NCBI GenBank assembly: GCA_024280945.1
Contig: JAMXLO010000129.1
Location: 32,154 to 96,153, forward strand
Length of the DNA stretch: 64,000 nt
Reading direction: 5' to 3'
Source of the DNA: Acetobacteraceae bacterium
GTDB lineage: Bacteria > Pseudomonadota > Alphaproteobacteria > Acetobacterales > Acetobacteraceae
Position numbers and translations under genes: made by a program. Of this stretch, positions 42,203 through 49,986 are shown in pieces; the first letter of the stretch is position 1, and the number at the start of each line of letters is the position of its first letter. A model generated the notes under the pieces. The model made no database searches. It saw only the letters and a list, made by a program, of their open reading frames with translations, and had not been told where the DNA came from.

Positions 42203-42223
42203 ACCTCCTGCTTCAGCAAGGTC
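42203..42223 (-). promoter_or_regulatory. Possible ROSE-like RNA thermometer over the hsp20 ribosome binding site
   Basis: On the RNA strand, the leader reads ACCUUGC-UGAA-GCAGGAGGU just before the start. CCUUGC can pair with GCAGG(A)GG, which hides the AGGAGG ribosome binding site in a short stem with a bulged base. A UUGCU-type strand facing the ribosome binding site and a small loop are what ROSE elements of alphaproteobacterial small heat-shock genes show. Whether it melts with temperature is inference. Confidence 0.45.
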
Positions 42224-42308
42224 ACAGTGCTTTGGCCGCCCATCCGGGCCGGCCCGTTTCAGTCCTCGAAACCCCATTCGGGCGTTCCGAACGCTCTTGA
42301 AATAGCAA

Positions 42309-42337
42309 GCGCCGCTCCCTGTTCAAGGGCGCGGCGC
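42309..42337 (-). terminator. Terminator hairpin after rpmE
   Basis: GCGCCGC (42309-42315) and GCGGCGC (42331-42337) pair, and the inner CCCT/AGGG (42317-42320, 42326-42329) adds four more after a mismatch, leaving the loop GTTCA. On the minus strand the stem is followed by TTGCTATTT. It ends the leftward rpmE transcript. Confidence 0.6.
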
Positions 42338-42363
42338 GAGACAAACGTGCAGCGCGGAACTGG

Positions 42364-42588
42364 CTACTTCTTCAACCCAAGGCCGGCGAACTTCTTGTTG
42401 AACTTCGCCACCTGGCCGCCGCTGTCGATGATGCGGTGCTGGCCGGTCCAGGCGGGGTGCGACTTAGGATCGATGTCGAGGCGCAGCGTGTCGCCTTCCT
42501 TGCCATAGCAGGATCGCGTCTTGAACTGCGTGCCGTCGGTCATGACGACGTTGATCTCGTGATAGGCGGGATGAATGCCCGGCTTCAT
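42364..42588 (-). CDS. rpmE: Large ribosomal subunit protein bL31
   Basis: The 74-aa ribosomal protein has [43 protein letters not shown] and [15 protein letters not shown]. Only one cysteine is present and the CxxC pair of zinc-binding L31 is absent. This is the zinc-free (C-minus) form common in alphaproteobacteria. GGAGCAGCGCC lies before the start. It is monocistronic with its own terminator. Confidence 0.95.
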   Translation of the reverse strand: MKPGIHPAYHEINVVMTDGTQFKTRSCYGKEGDTLRLDIDPKSHPAWTGQHRIIDSGGQVAKFNKKFAGLGLKK

Positions 42589-42676
42589 GGCGCTGCTCCT
42601 GCTCGCGTGCGCGCCATATAACCTCGGCGCCCCGCAAAGACCAGGGGAGGATGGGTTCCGAAGGGTGCCGGCAAAG

Positions 42677-44113
42677 TCATGCCTCCATCGATCCGGTCAT
42701 GATCCGCATCAGTTCGGCAATGTCCGGCGCCGTCTCCAGCCGTGCCGTGGTGGCGGTCAGCCGTTCCGCCGTGTCCGGCGCCAGCGATCTGTCGGCAAAG
42801 CTCGCGCAATCCGCCGCCTTGGCCGCGAATTCGGCTTCGGTCATAGGGTTCCTGGGGTGACCTTTCGGGTAATCAACGCGCGCCTGCATTGTCTGGCCGT
42901 CACGGAACTGAACCGTGACGGCCGCTGGCGTGATAAAACGGCCCCAGTCTCGATCCATATCCTGATCAACATATGCTGCAACTCGTGCCGCGAGGTCGAG
43001 AATGTCCCTGCGCCGTAGCCCATCATTGGTAAAGTGGTTCATGCGTAGCGTCCCGTCGATCCACGTGGCGGCGACGGCGTAGGGGATACTGAATTGCGCC
43101 TCGACGATGGTGCGTGGCGCCGCGCGCACAGCCTCAGGCGCGCAAACCATCTGGTAGCCCGGGGCGGTCACGCCCACTCGGATCGTTTCGATATCGCTGG
43201 CAGGTCGCTGCGCCCTGGCCCGGGCCAGGGCGGTCGCGTCGGCGGCGGTATGAACGGCGCGGCAACACGGATATGGCTTGTAGCCGAGATTGAGCAACTC
43301 CCAGCGCTGACCAAGACCTTTGCGCACCTCATCGGCATCGACGTGATTCCGCAGATAGACGCGGAAAAACCCGTCGGCGCCTTCAAAGACATGCTGCGCA
43401 CCTCGGATGCCGCGCCTGGCCAGCTGCACTGCCACCACCGCGGCTTGCGCCGCCAGCCCAGGCTGCAGACGCTTCATCAGCGAGGCGTCGCGTGTGACCT
43501 GGTGGTTTCCAGCGACCGAGCTGTAGACGATGCCGAACGCGTTCAACATCTCGCTCTCGGTCAAGCCGAGTGCTCGTCCAGCGGCAGCGGTGGCGCCGAA
43601 ATAGCCGAGGAGCGACGTGTAGATGAATCCGCTTTCAATCAGATCGAGCCTGGTGGCGATGCCCAGACGGCAGGTCGTTTCGATGCCGGCGGTGACCGCG
43701 GCGATCATCTCGGCGCCTGACAGACCACCCCGTAACTGACCGGCGGCGAGTGCGGCCGGCACCGACGACACGCCCGCATGCAGCACCGCGGCGTCGTGCG
43801 TATCGTCATAGTCGCGCGCATGCGACATACCGGCATTGGCCCAGGCCGCGTGGTGTGCTGGGTATTTGCCGCCGAACACGAACATATCGGCCTGCGGGGC
43901 ACCGCCCCATTCGCGAACCAGACCAGTGACCTCGGCGATCGCAGGGGCGGAAGAGCCAGCGAGCGCGCAGGACAGCGTGTCCAGGATATTCGTCTTGATG
44001 GCACTTACGACGGCACGGTCCAGCTGCTCCGCTGCGATATTCGCGGCAAAGCGCGCGAGATCGTTCACCAGATCTGGTTTGACCGCCATTGCGGCGCTGG
44101 TGCGTGCTGTCAT
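42677..44113 (-). CDS. MmgE/PrpD family protein
   Basis: This is a 478-aa enzyme of the 2-methylcitrate dehydratase / cis-aconitate decarboxylase fold. [25 protein letters not shown] [41 protein letters not shown], and [18 protein letters not shown] are family signatures. Members also include iminodisuccinate epimerase, so the substrate is open. GAGGA precedes the ATG. It lies 58 nt before the start-side of nothing related; the next leftward gene upstream is the substrate-binding protein, with which it may share a transcript. Confidence 0.88.
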   Translation of the reverse strand: MTARTSAAMAVKPDLVNDLARFAANIAAEQLDRAVVSAIKTNILDTLSCALAGSSAPAIAEVTGLVREWGGAPQADMFVFGGKYPAHHAAWANAGMSHARDYDDTHDAAVLHAGVSSVPAALAAGQLRGGLSGAEMIAAVTAGIETTCRLGIATRLDLIESGFIYTSLLGYFGATAAAGRALGLTESEMLNAFGIVYSSVAGNHQVTRDASLMKRLQPGLAAQAAVVAVQLARRGIRGAQHVFEGADGFFRVYLRNHVDADEVRKGLGQRWELLNLGYKPYPCCRAVHTAADATALARARAQRPASDIETIRVGVTAPGYQMVCAPEAVRAAPRTIVEAQFSIPYAVAATWIDGTLRMNHFTNDGLRRRDILDLAARVAAYVDQDMDRDWGRFITPAAVTVQFRDGQTMQARVDYPKGHPRNPMTEAEFAAKAADCASFADRSLAPDTAERLTATTARLETAPDIAELMRIMTGSMEA

Positions 44114-44170
44114 GGGCTTCCTCTTGCGCTCTTGCGGCAGGCAGCAGCCTTGCTGTTATAAAAAATTGTC

Positions 44171-45745
44171 TTATCGCTTTTCGATATTCCAGTAGCTGAT
44201 CACATAGCCGCCCAGCACGCCTGAGATGTTCTTGCCATAGGCGTTCTGTTGGTCGAACTGGCCTGCGGGCACATAGGGTATGAACTGCCACATGTGCTCC
44301 TGAAACGTCTCGAATGCCGCCTTGCGCGCGGCATCGTCAGGGGCGGCGAGCACCGCGCGCCGCAGGTTCTCGCCCTCCGGATCGCATGGAAACCCCATTC
44401 GGCTGCTGGAATTTGGCCCGCATGACGTGTCGAGCACAGAGTTGGTCAGCGGATTGAATGTCGTGCCGCCCAGCGAATACGTGGCGGTCACGTTCCAGCC
44501 ACCCTTGCCGCGTGTCGTCAGGCGCGGAAACACGTTGGCCCAATCGCCCATCTGTAGATCGACGTTGACGCCGGCATCGCGCAGCCGCTGCGCCAGAAGT
44601 TGCGCCATCACGCTCATGATCGGCAGTTGCGGCGTACTGAGGACGATCACCGGCTCGCCCTTGTATCCCGCATCCGCCAACAACTGCCTGGCCTTGGCGA
44701 CATCCGTCTTGCGGAAGGGTTCCGATCCGACCTCGGTGCCGAGCGGCGATCCGCACACGCTGAACGAATAGCAGGTGGACCAGGGCGTTTCACCGGCGAC
44801 CGCCTGCATGAATTCCTTTTGGTCGATCAGCAGGGCCAGGGCCTGGCGGGCGCGGGCGTCGTTGAACGGCGGCAGCTCGAAATTCGGCCGGATCCAGGCG
44901 ACCGACGGCAGCGAGGCTGTGCGGCGGACGTTGATGCCATGCTGCTTCAGGAATGGCACCATGTCCGAGGGAACCGTGTCCCAGAAATCTATCTCGCCGG
45001 TTGCCAGCGCGTTCCCCGCTGTGGCCGGATCGGGAATGATCTGCCACACGAGGCGATCAACCTTGACGATGCGCGCACCGGCCGCGCCATCCGGTGGTTC
45101 GCTCCGCGGGATGTAATCGGGATTGCGATCGAACACGACGCGATGACCGCTCTCACGTTCGCTCGCGACGTAGCGAAACGGACCCGAACCAATAGGGTTG
45201 TTCATCGGCGCCGAAGCGTCGCGCCTGGCGTCTGCCTCGCGCATGATAGCGGCAATCGGTGCGCCTGGGCCGGCAAGCAGGAATTCCAAGAGGCCGAATG
45301 GTTGTTTCAGCGTCAGCGTGAACGTCGTCGGATCGACGATACTCATCGCTGCCAGCCTGGCTTTAAGCTCGCCGCCCGTGGCGCTGCCGTCCATCCAGCG
45401 CTGGAGCGACGCGGTCACGTCACGCGTCGTGACATCGCTGCCATCGTGAAACTTGAGGCCGGGGCGCAGACTGAACGTGTAGGTCAGCCGGTCCGGGCTG
45501 ATCATCTCCTTGTCCACCATCATAGGCTTCGGCGACAGCGACTGATCGAGCGCGAACAGAGTGTCGAACACCATTTGCGAGTAGATGCGCCCGATCTGGT
45601 TCGCCGCGCGGGTGGGATCGAGTTCGGCCACATCTGCACTCGGCACCACCTGGAGCACATTCGTCGGAGCTTGCGCGCGCACCGGCGCGCCAGCGACGCA
45701 GAGCAACCCGCAAAGCGACAGTGCGGCTAGCGAATCTGGCCTCAT
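44171..45745 (-). CDS. ABC transporter substrate-binding protein, peptide/nickel/opine family (SBP_bac_5)
   Basis: This is a 524-aa periplasmic binding protein. A signal peptide ends GAPVRAQ (about 26). The body has the family strand LQVVPSADVAELDPTRAANQIGR, PMMVDKEMISPDRLTYTFSLRPGLKFHDG (DppA/OppA signature region) and FNDARARQALALLIDQKEFM. The ligand is probably a peptide, opine or similar. No permease or ATPase gene is adjacent, so its transporter is encoded elsewhere. It is 57 nt upstream of the MmgE gene on the same strand. Confidence 0.93.
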   Translation of the reverse strand: MRPDSLAALSLCGLLCVAGAPVRAQAPTNVLQVVPSADVAELDPTRAANQIGRIYSQMVFDTLFALDQSLSPKPMMVDKEMISPDRLTYTFSLRPGLKFHDGSDVTTRDVTASLQRWMDGSATGGELKARLAAMSIVDPTTFTLTLKQPFGLLEFLLAGPGAPIAAIMREADARRDASAPMNNPIGSGPFRYVASERESGHRVVFDRNPDYIPRSEPPDGAAGARIVKVDRLVWQIIPDPATAGNALATGEIDFWDTVPSDMVPFLKQHGINVRRTASLPSVAWIRPNFELPPFNDARARQALALLIDQKEFMQAVAGETPWSTCYSFSVCGSPLGTEVGSEPFRKTDVAKARQLLADAGYKGEPVIVLSTPQLPIMSVMAQLLAQRLRDAGVNVDLQMGDWANVFPRLTTRGKGGWNVTATYSLGGTTFNPLTNSVLDTSCGPNSSSRMGFPCDPEGENLRRAVLAAPDDAARKAAFETFQEHMWQFIPYVPAGQFDQQNAYGKNISGVLGGYVISYWNIEKR

Positions 45746-45815
45746 ATGCTCCCCTCCTGCTCTCCGGCCGTCGGAGCGAGCCCCATGCTACGATATACCA
45801 CAGAGGGGTCCCTGG

Positions 45816-46007
45816 ATGGTGTCAACAACGCAGCCCGATGCGAGCGGACGGCCTCAGGCAGCGCCTGCGTGTCTGTCGTGGATTCATGATGTCGTGCGGA
45901 GATGGCGACCGATGACCGAGCGGATGCTGCGGCAACCGGATGCGCCCGCACTCCGGCACTGGGACGACGCCGGCACCCGGCTGGTGCGCGATTTCCTGCA
46001 GGAATGA
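45816..46007 (+). CDS. 63-aa hypothetical protein, coupled to the luciferase-like gene
   Basis: ATG 45816 has GAGGGG about 7 nt upstream and a TACGATATAC -10-like stretch at about 45789. The product is soluble, and its C-terminal half MTERMLRQPDAPALRHWDDAGTRLVRDF looks helical. I do not recognise it. The stop overlaps the next start (AATGA), which supports real translation. It lies in the 260-bp gap between the divergent substrate-binding protein and monooxygenase genes. Confidence 0.4.
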   Translation: MVSTTQPDASGRPQAAPACLSWIHDVVRRWRPMTERMLRQPDAPALRHWDDAGTRLVRDFLQE

Positions 46008-47077
46008 CCGACAAAATGAAGTTCTCGATCTCTGTCAACATGGAACGCTCAACGCCTGACAAGACGCCGAGAGAGGTCGTCAGGCAAATGCGCGAGCTCG
46101 TGCAGTTGGCGGAGGAGGGCGGCTTCGAGATCGCCTGGGCCGCGGAACACCACACGATCGAACTGATGGCCGGTCCAAATCCGTTCACCTTCCTGATGGA
46201 CTGGGCGGCGCACACCTCGCGCATCCGGCTCGGCACAGCCGTCGTGGTGGCGCCCTATTGGCACCCGATCCGCGTCGCCGGCGAAGCAGCGCTGGTCGAT
46301 CTGTACAGCGACGGCAGGTTGGAACTGGGGCTGGGTCGCGGCGCGTTCCAGTACGAGTTTGACCGGATGGCCGGCGGCATCGACCAGCGCCAGGGCGGAC
46401 GATACCTGCGCGAAATGCTGCCTGTCCTGCGTGGGCTGTGGCAGGGTGATTTCGAGCATCACGGCGAGCTCTGGCGCTTTCCGCGCGCCACCTCGGTGCC
46501 AAAGCCATTGCAGGCGCCGCATCCGCCGATCTGGGTGGCCGCGCGTGATCCGGACACCTTCGCCTGGGCCATGAAATCGGGCGCAAACATCATGGCAACG
46601 CCGCTGTCCCGCCCGCATGCCGAGGTCATGGTTCTCGGGCAGCGCTTCGCCGAGACGTTGGCGAAACTTCCCGGCATCGGCCGCCCGCGATTCCTGATGC
46701 TGCGACGCACCTGTGTTTGTGCGCGCCAGGAGGACTGGATCATCCCGGTGCGGATATCGACCGAGTACAACCGACGATTCGAGAACCTGTTCCGCAACGT
46801 CGGAACGGTGGAGAACGGCTTTCCCGAACCTGCCGCATGGGAGCAGATGACCAACCCCGATGACTACAGCCCGGAAAGGGTGCGCGATGGCATGGTCGTC
46901 GGCACGCCGGAACAGGTGGTTGCCAGGTTGCAGCAGTATGCCGCCGTCGGTGTCGATCAGTTCTGTTATGGCGCGTCATTCGGCTTGCCGCACGACGTCG
47001 CGATGCGCTCGCTCGAGCTGTTCATCACCGAGGTGATGCCGCATTTCGCTTCGCAGGAAGCGGAAGCCAAACAATGA
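46004..47077 (+). CDS. LLM class flavin-dependent oxidoreductase (luciferase-like monooxygenase)
   Basis: This 357-aa TIM-barrel flavoprotein, probably FMN-dependent, oxidises an unknown organic substrate. Family features are FSISVNMERSTPD, ELVQLAEEGGFEIAWAAEHH, GTAVVVAPYWHPIRVAGEAALVDLYSDGRLELGLGRG and PPIWVAARDPDTFAWA. The start at 46004 overlaps the 63-aa gene stop; MKFSIS at 46016 is an alternative. No flavin reductase lies nearby. Confidence 0.9.
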   Translation: MTDKMKFSISVNMERSTPDKTPREVVRQMRELVQLAEEGGFEIAWAAEHHTIELMAGPNPFTFLMDWAAHTSRIRLGTAVVVAPYWHPIRVAGEAALVDLYSDGRLELGLGRGAFQYEFDRMAGGIDQRQGGRYLREMLPVLRGLWQGDFEHHGELWRFPRATSVPKPLQAPHPPIWVAARDPDTFAWAMKSGANIMATPLSRPHAEVMVLGQRFAETLAKLPGIGRPRFLMLRRTCVCARQEDWIIPVRISTEYNRRFENLFRNVGTVENGFPEPAAWEQMTNPDDYSPERVRDGMVVGTPEQVVARLQQYAAVGVDQFCYGASFGLPHDVAMRSLELFITEVMPHFASQEAEAKQ

Positions 47078-47154
47078 TGGACCAGGCGGGGTCTCGACTC
47101 CGCCCGGATGTGAAAAGCGCCTTGCGGTAGAACTGGTCCGCGAGCGACCGGCCT

Positions 47155-47669
47155 GCAGCGCCTCGAAGCATTGCGCGACAACTCGGTTGGCAAACTGGCC
47201 GGCGATGTCGGCGATCAGCGCATGTGGATCAACGGCGCCCGGGTGGAAAGCAATCGGACTGGGTGCAACCGGCACCCAGCCGCCATCGTGCGGCGCGATC
47301 GGCTTGCTGCCTTCCCAGGTGCGCGTTGTGCTGGCCTTGCGTCCGGCATGAGCGAGCTGGATGCCTGGCACGGCGCCGCCGCGGCTGATGATCGCCGCGA
47401 GCCGCGCCAGCAGCGCTTGGTGTTGCGAATTCCACAAGCCGAGACAGTGATGGGTGATGCGGCCGACGGCAGAAACGTGGGTCGCTTCCGTGAAGACGAT
47501 GCCGGCGCCGCCCATCGCCCGCGCGCCGAGGTGCTGGACGTGCCAATCGTCACCGAGACCGTCGGTGGCGGAATACTGGCACATGGGCGCGACGACGACG
47601 CGGTTGCGTGCGGTGACCGAGCGGAAGGTGATGGGCTGGAACAGCAGCGGCGGGGCATGCAGTCGGTGC
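47155..47669 (-). pseudogene. Remnant of an Old Yellow Enzyme family NADH:flavin oxidoreductase
   Basis: The minus-strand translation shows the OYE N-terminal half: PPLLFQPITFRSVTARNRVVVAPMCQYSA, GAGIVFTEATHVSAVGRI, AIISRGGAVPGIQLAHAGRK. After that the barrel stops; residues following QCFEALQAG are unrelated, and the catalytic HxAHGYL motif is absent. There is no ATG, GTG or TTG start in frame near the N-terminus. It lies directly after the VOC gene stop. The gene has lost about half its length and its start, so it is decayed. Confidence 0.75.
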
Positions 47670-47672
47670 CCC

Positions 47673-48119
47673 TCAATCCATGTCGGGCGCCATGCCCTTC
47701 TCGGCAAGTTCGCGTCGGGCGCTGTCGTTCTTGTCCAGCGACATGCCCATGCCGCGCAGCACGTGCGGCGCCTTGGTGAACTGGATGTTGTCGTACTGCA
47801 CCACTTCGATGCGGTTGCCCCAAGGATCGAGAAAGTCGAGAAACGGGCCATCGAGCAGTTCGCCGCCGGCTTCCTCGACGAGCCTGCGAATTTGGCTGCG
47901 GTCGTCCACCACGATGCCGACGTGGCGGGGACTGTCGCGATGCGGGGCATCCGTCTGCGTCAGGTTGATGAACTGGTCACCCATGTCGATGAAAGCCGCA
48001 CGTGGCCCCTTGCCGCGCAGCTTGAAGTCGAAGATGCGGCCGTAGAAGGCGAGTGCCTCCTCGATGTCGCCCACTTCGAGGGCGACGTGGTTCATGCCGA
48101 CGAGTTTGGGCTTGGTCAT
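47673..48119 (-). CDS. VOC family protein (glyoxalase/bleomycin-resistance fold), 148 aa
   Basis: The protein has MNHVALEVGDIEEALAFYGRIFDF (metal-ligand His10), FIDMGDQFINL, PRHVGIVVDDRSQIRRLVEEAG and FLDPWGNRIEVVQYD (glutamate ligand). The length and the two-module layout fit lactoylglutathione lyase-like and dioxygenase relatives; the substrate is unknown. AGGAGC-type ribosome binding site lies before the ATG. The OYE remnant follows it directly, so the two were once an operon. Confidence 0.85.
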   Translation of the reverse strand: MTKPKLVGMNHVALEVGDIEEALAFYGRIFDFKLRGKGPRAAFIDMGDQFINLTQTDAPHRDSPRHVGIVVDDRSQIRRLVEEAGGELLDGPFLDFLDPWGNRIEVVQYDNIQFTKAPHVLRGMGMSLDKNDSARRELAEKGMAPDMD

Positions 48120-48273
48120 GGTCCGGCTCCTCTCCCAGGGACTGCGGTTAGATGGTTGCGAGGCGGCTGGTTGCCCAGGGGTTTAGCTCAGGGGTTTAGC
48201 CCAGGGCGTCGGGGATTGCCTCGCTTCGCCCGCGATGACAGGGTTGCGGAACGCCGGACAGAAGGAAACGACT

Positions 48274-49506
48274 ATGAGCGCTGCGTTCGATCTGACAACA
48301 TGCTTTGCCAAGGGGCTGCCAGATCCGGCACCGCACTTTCCTGGATTTCCCAAATACAACTTCGTCGGCGGCCACAATGATCCCGAGCGGATTCCGATCG
48401 AAGGATTGATCGAGGCAACCGCGTCGGTATTGCGCCGCGAGGGATCGAAGCTGGCAATGTACAACCTCGCGCAGGGGCCGCAGGGTTTTGTCGGTCTGCG
48501 CGAGATGGTTGCCGACAAGCTGAACCGTCATCGCGGCATGCGGATCACGCGAGACGAGGTGCTGATCACCACCGGATCGGGTCAGGGCATCGAGATGATC
48601 AGCCGGATGTTCGTCAACCCGGGCGATACGGTGATCCTGGAGGAGTTCTGCTACGCAGGCGCCATCAATCGCTTCAAACGCGTCGGTGCAAATATCGTCG
48701 GTATTCCGCTGGATGAGCAGGGAATGCGGATGGACGTGCTGGCATCGACGCTGGAGGAGCTGAAGCGCAAGGGTGTGACGCCAAAATACATCTACACGAT
48801 CCCGACCATCCAGAATCCGACCGGCAGCATCCTGCCGATGGAACGCCGCCAGCAGATGCTGGCGCTGGCACGCCAATACGGCGTGCCGATCTTCGAGGAC
48901 GAGTGCTACGCCGACCTGGTGTGGGCCGGCAGTGCGCCGCCATCGCTTTATTCCATGGATCCCAAGCAGGTGGTGCATATCGGCTCGTTCTCCAAGACCC
49001 TGGCGCCGGCGCTGCGTGTCGGGTACGCGGTGTCGGAGTGGCCGGTGCTGTCGCGCATGATCGCGTGCAAGACCGACAGTGGCACCGGGGCGCTCGATCA
49101 AATGATCGTTGCGGAATTTTTCGGCAAGCACTTCGATGATCACGTGCCGGCGCTGACAGCAGTGCTGAAGGACAAGCTGGACTGCATGGTGGAAGCCGTG
49201 GAACGCGAATTCGGTACCAGCGCCGAGATGTGGAAGCCGGAAGGCGGTATCTTCCTGTGGCTGAGGCTGCCGGACAGCGTCGATGTGCGAAAGTTGGTGA
49301 AGCCGGCGGCGGATGCGGGGATCCAGTTCAATCCCGGGCCGGAGTGGGTTTGCAATCCGGAGCCGGCGAAGTCGTATATGCGTTTGTGTTTCGCGCTGAC
49401 GTCCAAGGAAGTGATCCGCGAAGGCGTCGCCGCACTGGCGGAGGTCTGCTACCAGCAGACCGGCATTCCGGTACGCAGCGCCAATGTGCAGCGTCGGTCG
49501 GCTTAG
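48274..49506 (+). CDS. PLP-dependent aminotransferase, class I/II (2-aminoadipate aminotransferase-like)
   Basis: The protein has 410 aa from ATG 48274 (AGGA 7 nt upstream; an in-frame start at 48235 is less likely). SKLAMYNLAQGPQGFVGLREMVADKL, LITTGSGQGIEMISRMFVNPGD, YTIPTIQNPTG and EDECYADLVW lead to the PLP lysine Lys241 in GSFSKTLAPALRVGY. PEGGIFLWLRLP and the C-terminal FALTSKEVIREG fit the LysN/ARO8-like group. It is followed, 3 nt later, by the molybdenum hydroxylase genes, so the amino acid or amine it makes or uses may feed that enzyme. Confidence 0.88.
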   Translation: MSAAFDLTTCFAKGLPDPAPHFPGFPKYNFVGGHNDPERIPIEGLIEATASVLRREGSKLAMYNLAQGPQGFVGLREMVADKLNRHRGMRITRDEVLITTGSGQGIEMISRMFVNPGDTVILEEFCYAGAINRFKRVGANIVGIPLDEQGMRMDVLASTLEELKRKGVTPKYIYTIPTIQNPTGSILPMERRQQMLALARQYGVPIFEDECYADLVWAGSAPPSLYSMDPKQVVHIGSFSKTLAPALRVGYAVSEWPVLSRMIACKTDSGTGALDQMIVAEFFGKHFDDHVPALTAVLKDKLDCMVEAVEREFGTSAEMWKPEGGIFLWLRLPDSVDVRKLVKPAADAGIQFNPGPEWVCNPEPAKSYMRLCFALTSKEVIREGVAALAEVCYQQTGIPVRSANVQRRSA

Positions 49507-49509
49507 GCC

Positions 49510-49986
49510 ATGGCCATCGAGCTGATTGTGAACGGCCGGGCAGTGCAGATCAGTGTGCCAGGCACCGCGCCGCTGCTCGACGTGCTGCGCAATCAGCTCG
49601 ATCTGAAAGGGGCGCGCTACGGCTGCGGGCTGGAACAGTGCGGCAGCTGCATGGTGCTGCTCGACGGCGAACCGATCTACGCCTGTTCGCGCGAGGTCGG
49701 CACTGCCGCCGGCGGACGCATCACGACGATCGAAGGCCTGGGCACGGCAGAGCGGCCGCATCCGTTGCAGCAGGCGTTTCTGGACGAGCAGGCGGGACAG
49801 TGCGGCTACTGCCTGTCCGGCATCATCATGCGGGCGAAGGCGCTGCTCGACCACAACCCGTCACCAACGCGCGACGACATCGCGGGCGCGCTGGACAAGA
49901 ATCTCTGTCGCTGTGGCGCGCATCCGCGCATCCTGCGCGCGGTGGAGAAGGCGGCTGCCATGCTGCGGGAAGGGAAGGGGGCATGA
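49510..49986 (+). CDS. (2Fe-2S)-binding subunit of a xanthine-dehydrogenase-family hydroxylase
   Basis: This is a 158-aa electron-transfer subunit. The plant-type ferredoxin cluster uses Cys39, Cys44, Cys47 and Cys59 (GCGLEQCGSCMVLL...ACS). The second cluster uses Cys98, Cys101, Cys133 and Cys135 (QCGYCLSG...NLCRCGAH). All eight ligands are present. It overlaps the large subunit by 4 nt. The FAD subunit of three-subunit enzymes is missing, which matches the isoquinoline oxidoreductase type. Confidence 0.95.
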   Translation: MAIELIVNGRAVQISVPGTAPLLDVLRNQLDLKGARYGCGLEQCGSCMVLLDGEPIYACSREVGTAAGGRITTIEGLGTAERPHPLQQAFLDEQAGQCGYCLSGIIMRAKALLDHNPSPTRDDIAGALDKNLCRCGAHPRILRAVEKAAAMLREGKGA

